Shown piece after piece: positions 11,089 to 19,785 of a DNA stretch of 64,000 nt. Each line of letters starts with the position of its first letter. Position 1 is the stretch's first letter. The notes beneath the pieces are model-generated. The model was not told the DNA's origin. It saw nothing but the letters and a program-made list of their open reading frames with translations, and did not search any database. The position numbers and the translations under genes were made by a program. Source of the stretch: Sipunculus nudus. Lineage: Eukaryota; Annelida; Sipuncula; Golfingiida; Sipunculidae. The DNA lies in contig CM049316.1 of assembly GCA_026874595.1 (NCBI GenBank), forward strand, positions 38,880,695 through 38,944,694. The letters are read 5' to 3'.

Positions 11089-12220
11089 CTGTGGATTCAG
11101 AAAATATCGTGGTTTTGAAATTTCGTGGTTTTGACCTGAAACACTATTCGTTGAGTTAGAATCTATTGGATTAATAGTTCCTAGTCAGGCAATGTATTCA
11201 AAATTAATATGCCGTGAACAGACGTGAAATTGAGCAAGAGATCAGTGTTTTGCTTATGTAAAAAAAATACGCAGTCCCGGTACAAGCGAAATGCTCAATG
11301 ACACAAATGACAAATATATCGGCTGACTTATATAAAATTTGTTGGGCGAAGAAAAAGAGTGTCTACTCTGAAATCAAGGACAGTCCGACAAGCTGTCCTC
11401 GGAATTACTGCCCAGTCGTATTGTCCCGGCGGTGATCGGCTTTTGATCTCCGCTTCCTAGACTGGTACCCTGCACTATTATGGCCCTTACCAAGCATGGG
11501 GTGCCAGACTACTCAACTTCCCCGTGGAAATTAGCCCCCCCCCCCTCCCCCCCCCCCCCCCCGGGCAAATTGCCCGGTCCGATTTGGTCTGCGATCGTGA
11601 GAAAAAATGCTCCGATTAACTGACATACTGGTTGTGATTTTATGAATTATTTGAACAAACGGAAGTCAATATTTATATTCTGCATATTCATTAATTAAAA
11701 GAATTAACACTTCTTGGTATGTCGTTCGTTCAGTTTGAACCCTTAGTTGATTGCAGATCCCGGGAAAGAGACTACAGTTACACTAGGCTTCAGCTCATAA
11801 CAGTGCTCAACTGACCGTAACTTATCACCAAGCCGGGGCATAATTAGGTTAACTCTGCCGTACGGATGTTCTGCCGCACGGTTATTTTTTTTTAAATAAT
11901 GACATTCTTATAGACGAACAATCAAAAAAGATTAGCTGGGCAAAATGGCCTTTACCTACGACTTTTAGCGAGAAAATATGAGATAAAGAGCAAGTCCACA
12001 TATACAAGTGTTGGTGCAGACGCACATTCACACAGTCACTTGTAAGTCCGACACGGATGAAATCTTAGTTTGTTTGCTCCCCCCGATGGAACTGAATACC
12101 TATCCTCACAATTTAATTATTTTTTTTTTAATTTATTGGCTACATATCGGTTTCTTTGTGTTTATTAATCAGTACCATTTAGAAGCATGGACGATGAAAG
12201 CGGGCTAACACGATAATTTA
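11089..12220 (-). mobile_element. TA-flanked transposon, truncated copy (full copy at 29397-30529)
   Basis: It starts with the terminus CTGTGGATTCAG preceded by TA. The rest aligns, reversed, with the element at 29397-30529: the CAGTCGTATTGTCCCGGCGG segment, TGACATACTGGTTGTGAT, the CAAGCCGGGGCATAATTA segment, TCACTTGTAAGTCCGACAC and the terminal ACACGATAA. The end corresponding to 29397-29505 is missing; an unrelated inverted-repeat element begins there. No transposase ORF remains. Similarity to the full copy is about 80-85 percent by eye. Confidence 0.85.
11459..11562 (-). mobile_element. Nested ~65-bp insertion plus C-rich tract inside the TA element
   Basis: Relative to 29397-30529, this copy has extra DNA between CTCCGCTTC and GGGCAAATTGCCCGGTCC. 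The insert contains GGTACCCTGCACTATTATGG, a motif also found in the inverted pair at 12868-13005 and 13300-13420. It is followed by a C run interrupted by one T (11535-11562). Confidence 0.65.
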
Positions 12221-12221
12221 T

Positions 12222-12862
12222 CTCGAGAGTGTGAAACTGGTTTCGGTTCAGCGAAACCGTTCATTTATTAACAGCGAAACCGAAACTGGTTTTGGCGAAA
12301 CTGCGAAATCATCTCCGGAGATGGTTTCGGTTTCGCCAAAACCGCCCACTCGATAATTATACTGGAAAGAAGGCGGAGGTGGGCAAAATGAGTGCAATTC
12401 TGTTAATTATTTTATTAATGTATACTGTTAATGCCTGTTAGAGTTAATTCAGCAATGATTGAGATATAAACATTCTTTCGGAAATGTTTTGAATTCAATA
12501 TTCCCTACTATATATATAACCATGTATTGCTAAAGATGAGCCGCACGTATCCTGTTCGTCCATGCCGTCTGACACATGCACATGTTATAAGATAGAGAGA
12601 AACAGTCTATTTTCATCATAATTTAATATATATTTGCCAGTCACAATTAATCATGCTCTCATTGGGTCTTAAAGTGCCAAGGCAAGGATCTCTAGCGTTT
12701 GAGAAAACTTTCATCATTAATTTATTTCATTAATAATAAATAATTTACGACGGTATCAATATTTTCTATTAAAACCGAAACCGTCCACTTAAAAATAAAG
12801 GTGAAACCATACAGAACCGGTTTTCCCAGAACCGAAACCAGTTTCGAATTTTCGAGTACGCC
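12222..12862. mobile_element. Inverted-repeat element with GAAACTGGTTTCGGTT ends
   Basis: GAAACTGGTTTCGGTT at 12233-12248 is repeated perfectly in inverted orientation at 12830-12845, with a partial TCGA match just outside each arm. The interior near both ends is rich in GAAACCG and CGGTTTC. Near the left end, 12288-12343 forms a loopless palindrome: GGTTTTGGCGAAAC and ATCATCTCC on one arm, GGAGATGGTTTCG and GTTTCGCCAAAACC on the other, about 27 bp per arm with two small indels. No ORF. The superfamily is unknown; I see no clear target duplication. Confidence 0.6.
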
Positions 12863-12867
12863 CCTGG

Positions 12868-13420
12868 TGTACAGGATCGTAGACAGGTACCCTGCTCTAT
12901 TATGGCCCTCAGCCAACCAAAGAGACAGGCGTACAACGTCACATTAAGTACTCCCAGTTGCAACTCCTGACTTACCTGAAGACTTGTTCCAGCTCCATTA
13001 TGCACCCTCATACCGGTTGTCATGGACGTTCACGCGTTCCTGGTTGATAATCCATGAAGATTTCTTATAAAATAACTTTCTTTAGTTATTTCTAGTTTTT
13101 AAATATTGAAGAATGATTTGTTGCACAAAAAAATGAATGATGGATGTATAGATAATACGATATACTGGATCTCTGATATTCCACTGTGCGTTGCAGTGAT
13201 TTATTATTAATATCTATTAATCTAATCATTAATTACACACGTAATGTTCAGCCAACTTTTGGTAACTTCTCTGAGCAAACGAAATGCTTATCTTTATCAT
13301 ATATAATACATACTGGAGTTGGAACCAGTCTGCCGGGAGTACATAAGATGGCGTTGTATGCCCGTCTCTATGATTGGCCTAGAGCAGCGGTGCCATAATA
13401 GAGCGGGGTACCAGTGTACG
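12868..13420. repeat. Inverted repeat pair (12868-13005 and 13300-13420)
   Basis: The left arm has GGTACCCTGCTCTATTATGG, AGAGACAGGCGTACAACG and TAAGTACTCCC. The right arm, reverse-complemented, has GGTACCCCGCTCTATTATGG, AGAGACGGGCATACAACG and TTATGTACTCCC in the same order. Identity is roughly 75 percent over 100-130 bp. About 300 bp of AT-rich DNA separates the arms. This could be a small TIR element or two copies inserted in opposite orientation. A third partial copy is nested at about 11463. Confidence 0.65.
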
Positions 13421-14876
13421 TGATGGGGACGGCTGTTACAAGGAGGATGGTAAAGTTGCTAAATTGCTAGCGAATTGCGTGATGGGAACGGCAGTCACAG
13501 GGAGGGCGAGAAAGTTGCATAATTGCTGGCCTAATGCTAGCAACTTTGCAAAAATTGCGCATAGCAAGTATTTTTCAGTAAGGATTCAAACTTTGATAGA
13601 CACTCGCGGCAAAGTTGCCAAATTGCTAGTAAATTGCGTGATTGGGGCGGCCGTCACAGGGAGGGCGAGAAAGTTGCAAAATTGCGGGCAAATTGCTAGC
13701 AAATTGCGTGATGGGGACGGTCATTACAGGATGAGTGAGAAAGTTGCAAAATTGCGTGGAAATTGCTAGCAAATTGCGTGATGGGGCCGGCCATCACAGG
13801 GAGGGCGAGAAAGTTGCAAAATTGGGAGCAAAGTGCAAGCAAATTGCGTTACGGGGACCGCTGTTACATGGAGGATGGCAAAGTTGCTAAATTGCTAGCA
13901 AATTGCGTAATGGGGATGGCTGTTACAAGAAGGATAGCAAAGTTGCTAAATTGCTAGCAAATTGCGTTTTGGGGACGGCTGTTACATGGAGGATGGCAAA
14001 GTTGCTAAATTGCTAGCAAATTGCGTGATGGGGACGGTCAAAACAGGATGAGTGAGTAAGTTGCAAAATTGCGTGCAAATTGCTAGCAAATTGCGTTATG
14101 GGGACGGCTGTAACATGGAGGGGGAGAAAGTTGCAAAATTGCGAGCAAATTGCTAGCAATTGCGTGATGGGGCCGGCCATCACAGGGAGGTCGGGAAAAT
14201 TGCAAAATTGCAAGCGAATTGCTAGCAAATTGCGTGATGGGGACGGCTGTTACATGGAGGATGGCAAAGTTGCTAAATTGCTAGCAAATTGCGTGATGGG
14301 GACGGTCATAACAGGATGAGTGAGTAAGTTGCAAAATTGCGTGCAAATTGCTAGCAAATTGCTGATGGGGCCGGCCATCACAGGTACGGCGAGAAAGTTG
14401 CAAAATTGCGAGCAAATTGCTAGCAAATTGCGTAATGGGGACGGCTGTTACATGGAGGATTGCAAAGTTGCTAAATTGCTAGCAAATTGCTTGATGGGGA
14501 CGGTCAAAACAGGATGATTGAGAAAGTTGCAAAATTGCGAGCAAATTGCTAGCAAATTGCGTTATGGGGACGGCTGTTACATGGAGGATTGCAAAGTTGC
14601 TAAATTGCTAGCAAATTGCTTGATGGGGACGGTCAAAACAGGATGATTGAGAAAGTTGCAAAATTGCGAGCAAATTGCTAGCAAATTGCGTTATGGGGAC
14701 GGCTGTTACATGGAGGATTGCAAAGTTGCTAAATTGCTAGCAATTCGCGTGATGGGGACGGTCAAAACAGGATGAGTGAGAATGATGCAAAATTGAGAGC
14801 AAATTGCTAGCAAGTTTGCAATAATTGCGTATAGCAAGTTTTGCAATAAGGATTCAAACTTTGATAGACACTCGCG
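13420..14876 (+). repeat. Second satellite array: 59- and 69-bp units, ~20 copies, with a 129-bp higher-order period
   Basis: Every unit contains AAATTGCTAGCAAATTGCG followed by TGATGGGGACGG. Short units (59 bp) carry GTTACATGGAGGATGGCAAA and GTTGCTAAATTGC. Long units (69 bp) carry GGATGAGTGAGAAAGTTGC and CAAAATTGCGAGC. From 14447 on, short and long alternate strictly with starts at 14447, 14576 and 14705, a 129-bp higher-order repeat. Around 13545-13615 and again at 14810-14876 a different segment interrupts or ends the array: ATTGCGCATAGCAAGTATTT, or ATTGCGTATAGCAAGTTTTG, followed by AAGGATTCAAACTTTGATAG and ACACTCGCG. Confidence 0.95.
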
Positions 14877-14905
14877 CAAGTTTGCTAGATACTCATGCTT
14901 CAACA

Positions 14906-14930
14906 AGGAAAAACCGACAGTTCCCCGCCT
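14906..14930 (+). repeat. Right inverted flank of the satellite domain
   Basis: AGGAAAAACCGACAGTTCCC then CGCCT is the inverted partner of 1604-1627. It lies 30 bp beyond the end of the second array, mirroring the position of the left flank outside the first array. Confidence 0.6.
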
Positions 14931-16087
14931 ATATGGCCAATAAGCCAACAAACGGTGGCAGATGCATAATACCTCCTGGTAGGTTAAATAATTATTCATT
15001 ATTATACTCATACCATGTTACTACCGTTCATATTGTTCTTCAACCATGCAAATACATTGTTTTCGCATACTTGTGGTTCTCTCCTCATGTATCTCTTCAA
15101 ATGATCACCAATGAAATTATGGATTTTTATACATTAATACAAGCTAGGGTGAACAAATAATTAACAGGAGCAAAATGGAAGTAAGGCTGCCTCACAGATT
15201 TAACTCATCTTGCGTTTCCTTATTGACCGATTTAGTAACATTTCCTTATTCCTTCACTAAATTCTAATGTCAGCACTCAATTGAACGTCTTCTGCGGAGA
15301 CTTGTTCCATCAATATATCATCGCTGCATTATATATTCCTTTCACAGACAAACAAAATGACAAACAGACAAACATACAAAAATAATAACATATAACGCAA
15401 CCTCCATTTACTCCGTCTAAATTCTATTCAGAATTCGGCTGTGTGTCATGGATTGATGGACGAATGGATGGAAGGACGGGTGGATGGATGGATCCGTGGA
15501 CGGACGGATGAGATAAGATGGATTGGATAGATAAGATTGGATAGATAAAATAGATTAGACAGATAGAAAAGACAGACAGACACACACACACACACACACA
15601 CACACACGAAAGTTACCATTAAGGGCTTTTGCAACACTCCAAGATAAATGAGCAGCAATACTTTTAATCAGTTACAAACTGTTTAAGAGCACATTGACTT
15701 GACAATATGAAAGTATAATGTTTACATTCCATATTTCAGCAGTAAATTAACCGCCTTATGCCTGTATATACTGACATTAAATCGATGTAATCTTAATAGG
15801 CCATCAGTACCCCTTTGCAATATAGACCCACCGTCCTTACACTCTGTAGGTGGTACTTTCTATGATACAAAGAAAAGAAAGACGTAATTTTGAGACATCT
15901 CTGGGTTTCAGTATACAAATGCACGACGTCAGAAACTTCCAAGATAATGCAAGGAGCTTACGTTATACCAGAGCTCCGGTTCAAATTTGTCAATGTTGAT
16001 TTTGCAGTTAGCGTCGAAGTCTAATCTCCAAATCTTCTGGGTTCATCCTATGCCAAGTTCCATTTTTAATACAATAGGTCGCTATAT
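14931..16087. other. Intergenic, with compound microsatellite at 15448-15607
   Basis: At 15448-15607 a degenerate GGAT/GGAC run passes into GATA-type repeats, then GACA, and ends in (CA)n at 15579-15607. No coding sequence was recognised. The 3' flank of the GPCR gene read on the minus strand has an ATTAAA at 16065-16070, a weak candidate poly(A) signal only about 20 bp past the stop codon. Confidence 0.6.
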
Positions 16088-17086
16088 TTAATACTTGACG
16101 TCAGCTGTCATGGCGGATTGGTCCAGGTCTTCTACTTGATTTCGCTTAAGCCGTAATAATTTTGTAAAAGCATTTCTGAAATGAGTGTTCTTCACGGCAT
16201 ATATTATAGGGTTTACAAACGAATTGCAGAAGGCTAAAAGCATGCTTGTCTGTCCAGCCAGGGACAGCCAGATCGGTTCCGGGGGATAAATCATGATACG
16301 TGTGGTTGTAAGAATCACATATGGTGCCCAGCAGAGGTAGAACACACCAATCACAATTAAAAACATTTTGGCCAGACGGAAACCAGCCTTTTTGTTCTGG
16401 GTAGAAGCTGCACCCGCATTCTTTGGCTGAACCAATATTCGTTTGCTTTGCGCATGAGCAGTGCGTATGATAATGGCGTAGAGGACAGCACACGTGATCA
16501 GGATGACTAATACATGAAACAAAATAAGGCAAGAATAATAAAATGGAAACACGTTGGAAACTTGACAAAGCTTAGTTTCTGGTGTCCAGTTTGTCCATCC
16601 CATTGAAGGAAAACCAGCGCTTAAACCAACATATATCCAACAATTGATAATGACTGCAATAGCCAACTTCTTTCCTATGTAAAGTTCATATTTAAACGGC
16701 GTTATAATACACATGTAGCGATCTACCGATACCGCTAATAAACTAAACAGTGAAACGCCTATGGGAAACATGTTCATTGCGAAGGCAATCGTACAAGGCC
16801 ATCGCGAATGCGATTTTTCCACATCAATATAAACTATTCCTACAAACACGGGAATTGTCAAACATCCGACCATGAAATCGCTTGCCGCCAAGCTGGCCAC
16901 AAAGATGTTAGGTACAGTTCTCAGTCTTTTATATCTGAAGATGGCTGCCAGTACCAGGCCGTTACCGAAAACAATTAACGGAACAGTGAGAAATGAGATA
17001 ACAGCAAATGCATCATTGAAAGTTTCTTGGATGGCGTCATTCAAAAGTCCACTGTCATTTTTCGAATTAGTAGAGGAAATAGCCAT
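16088..17086 (-). CDS. Class A (rhodopsin-family) G-protein-coupled receptor 1, adenosine-receptor-like, single exon
   Basis: A 332-residue plasma-membrane receptor with seven hydrophobic segments and an intact class A signature. TM1 has GN (N42). TM2 has SLAASD (D70). C98 at the top of TM3 can pair with C174 in extracellular loop 2. DRY is at 122-124 and W150 is in TM4. TM6 has CWAPY (252-256), TM7 has NPIIY (292-296), followed by a short basic helix-8-like tail. Position 3.32, counted from R123, is Asn105 and not Asp, which argues against a classical biogenic-amine receptor. The GW...C loop 2 pattern and the FRNAFTKLLR tail resemble adenosine receptors, but the ligand is not proven. One N-terminal N-glycosylation sequon (N10). 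The ATG has a good context (A at -3, G at +4). GPCR 2 at 50325-51296 is a clear paralogue, sharing RTVPNIF and IRTAHAQS. Confidence 0.93.
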   Translation of the reverse strand: MAISSTNSKNDSGLLNDAIQETFNDAFAVISFLTVPLIVFGNGLVLAAIFRYKRLRTVPNIFVASLAASDFMVGCLTIPVFVGIVYIDVEKSHSRWPCTIAFAMNMFPIGVSLFSLLAVSVDRYMCIITPFKYELYIGKKLAIAVIINCWIYVGLSAGFPSMGWTNWTPETKLCQVSNVFPFYYSCLILFHVLVILITCAVLYAIIIRTAHAQSKRILVQPKNAGAASTQNKKAGFRLAKMFLIVIGVFYLCWAPYVILTTTRIMIYPPEPIWLSLAGQTSMLLAFCNSFVNPIIYAVKNTHFRNAFTKLLRLKRNQVEDLDQSAMTADVKY

Positions 17087-18854
17087 CTTGATATACGATC
17101 ACCTTTTGTTTATTCGTTGATCCAGTTGAGATGAATATTGTTTTCAGTTAACCTAAATAAACAATCACATGTGAGCACTGACGAATATACTTTTGTGGGC
17201 TCCGGTGATAAGAAGTACCTTGTAAGTTAACATTCAAGATTTTGTAATATTCACGTAGGCATAGATCAAGCGGTTTTTTAATTGCATTACACACTTGCAT
17301 ATGAATACCATATATAAATCCTCTAGTCAAATACGCAATCCTTGAACTGCAAAATAGGTCCGTATTAACTCTTGATGTTTGTCGGTGTATCCTTTGTTCG
17401 GACATAAAAGTTCCATGGTTTCATTCATTTAGTTAGTTATTGTAAAAGTAGTACTCTGTAACCCTTGTACCACTAATTTCTCAATCAATACATAATTCAT
17501 CCACAATTTATCTGTTTCGGATTTTTTAAAATATATTATACACGTTTGATTCAACATTATCTCCTAGTGAACCGGAAAACAAAACAAATGTCTATATTTA
17601 CTGAAGTACTTGAAACTCTGGATATTGCATTTTTTAAATTCCCAGTCCGAAATATTCTTCACAAGTTCGATATGAGAGCTGCTTATGTGATCGGCATGTC
17701 TTACACTCCTAAGAAATACACGTCTTACACTGTCGGTTGTAAATGCAGTTATAACGTCACACAGGAGAAATTTATTTCGTTTTTGGGATGAATAATGCCA
17801 TCTTGCTTTGTTCGTTCCTGTACTTATGGTAACGTGTAGTTACTCTACGCAGAATACCCATGGCTCTGGCTTATATGACTAATTACTGTGCCTCTTACAG
17901 GCGTGCACATGTTGTAAGTTAACAATTGTCGTGCTTTTTTACCTGTCCTTGACAGAGTGCAAAACTGTTTATTTATCATTCTCATAATTACTCAAGGGTG
18001 TTTTTTGCCTTGATTTTCAGGTTAAGTTGTGCAAAATTGGACCGTCGCTAGTTATTAAAAAATTATTATCCACGGAGTGGCTTACCAATGTTTCACCTGT
18101 AGTGCGCCGCTATCACATGCCCAAAGTAAACTCTTCAAACAGGGAGCCCTGGTATCATAATTACAAAGTGTTGTTGCTTTGGAAGGGTCTGCTCAGAACA
18201 TGCCGTTTATCCGCACATAATCATTAAACACCTTGGAAAGTGAGATGAATTTCTTCCAGGAGACAGTTTCTGGTGTATATTCAGCTTCGTCTCTGATCTA
18301 TTGTTTCAGGAATCCATATAATAAACTATTCGAGTAAATAAAGCGCGACTTTGCTGTATTATGAAGTCATTGAACAATATGATTCACTTGTTTTTCATTA
18401 CAAATGTTTGAACGGATTTTTTGTCACATCGAAGAATGGAAGTAATTAGTATGCAAGTGTATCGAATGTTCCTCACAATAACTTAACTGTAATCAGCTGC
18501 GATTCGTTTGAAAGATTCACAATAAACACCATCTAACGTTATCATACAAAGGATTCACAAAATATATATTTCCATCTTAGAAATGTATGCAGGATACTCC
18601 TTTCGATCACGACAAAACGGAAATCTGTCTCGAGCAACACTATCCACCTCGTACTTTATTTAAATACCTTGTTAAATGTCTTCTCCGCCTCATGCACATA
18701 TTCTTCTAACAGTGGACTCTTCTGCTACAACAATACGCCATGTGAAATCGGTGCGTGAGCGATGAACTTACACGTGGTATTTCGTCAATACAATATTTTC
18801 AAACTGACATCCAACTGCAAGGTATCAAAAAACAATTAATACCTAAAAACCAAC
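17087..18854. other. Intergenic upstream of GPCR 1
   Basis: AT-rich DNA with no supported gene, RNA or repeat. It should contain the 5' UTR and promoter of the GPCR gene, but I see no convincing TATA box or initiator and cannot exclude a noncoding upstream exon. Confidence 0.4.
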
Positions 18855-19300
18855 AATGTTTCCGTTTGGCAGATGATATTTCCATGTCAGTTTTGTTTCT
18901 AATACATAGCGTCTACTGGTTTCACGCAGGAAGGATACGCTTTTCAGCACACGGTGCCACATATGTACTGTCGCATGCCTTGTCAAGGAGAAGTATTAAT
19001 TATCTCTACACAGTTAACAACAGACTCGTCAAGCCGATGTATTACAGCATTGTTTCCGTTTGGCAGATGGTATTTCAATTTCCCCTTTTGTTTCTAATAA
19101 ATTCCATCCATACTGGTTTCAGGCAGGAAGGATACGCTTTTCAGCACACGGTGCTCACATATGCAAATACCATTACTGTTGCATACCTTGGCAAGGGGAC
19201 GTTTATTAATTATTGCTGTCCAGCCAACAACAGACTCGACAAGCCCCGGTATTACAGCATTGATACCCGGACTCCCTTTACCACAGGAAGCTGTATTCGA
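18855..19300 (+). repeat. Degenerate tandem repeat, ~194-bp period, about two copies
   Basis: TGTTTCCGTTTGGCAGATG occurs at 18857 and 19051. In each unit it is followed by TTTTGTTTCTAATA, a TACTGGTTTCA segment, GCAGGAAGGATACGCTTTTC and AGCACACGGTG, and later by AACAACAGACTCG and GTATTACAGCATTG. Identity is about 80 percent. A partial third unit may follow 19260. The 18755-19504 ORF starts at a GTG and its apparent protein repeats come from this duplication, so I do not call a gene. Confidence 0.8.
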
Positions 19301-19504
19301 CAGCATTTTGAATTATGTATTGACGGTTTTACTGACAAAGGGGTACGCATGAATAAACGCCATCAATACCGGTATGCTGTTGCTCCCATGGGTGTCCTCC
19401 ACGCCGCGGCGTTTACCGTGTCCTTTTTGTCAACAGAAGCAAAGGACATTTGTCCACCTCATTCTTCAATATTAAACTTTTTGCGTCAACAATTTTTTTC
19501 CTGA

Positions 19505-19785
19505 AATACACCAAGTCAGTATTGTAAATTGATCTGGCCCGCGGTTTTACTCAGATGTAATACGGATGTCTCTTTTTAATTGATATATCGTGTTTAACAC
19601 TGGTAATAGCTAGTGTTGGGGCCGATAATCGATCAATATAATCAGATCGATGCAGACGATCCGATGATCGGTCTTACGTAACTATAATAAATCACAATTG
19701 ACTTTAAATTGACGGTAGAAACGGTCATGCGAACAAACTTTACACATTTTTTATTAGTAATAGATTCACTCATAAATTTACTATA
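19505..19785. other. Intergenic, no feature recognised
   Basis: AT-rich sequence with several GATC-containing words (GATCGAT, GATGATCGG). Nothing is supported as a gene or repeat. Confidence 0.4.

Noticed and set aside
1700-14876. Regularly spaced repeats that could suggest a CRISPR array
   Set aside because: Units are contiguous without unique spacers, and the DNA is eukaryotic; they are satellites.
18755-19504. 249-codon ORF with internal repeats
   Set aside because: It starts at GTG, and its repeats are the 194-bp DNA duplication, with no domain, so open-frame length is likely chance.
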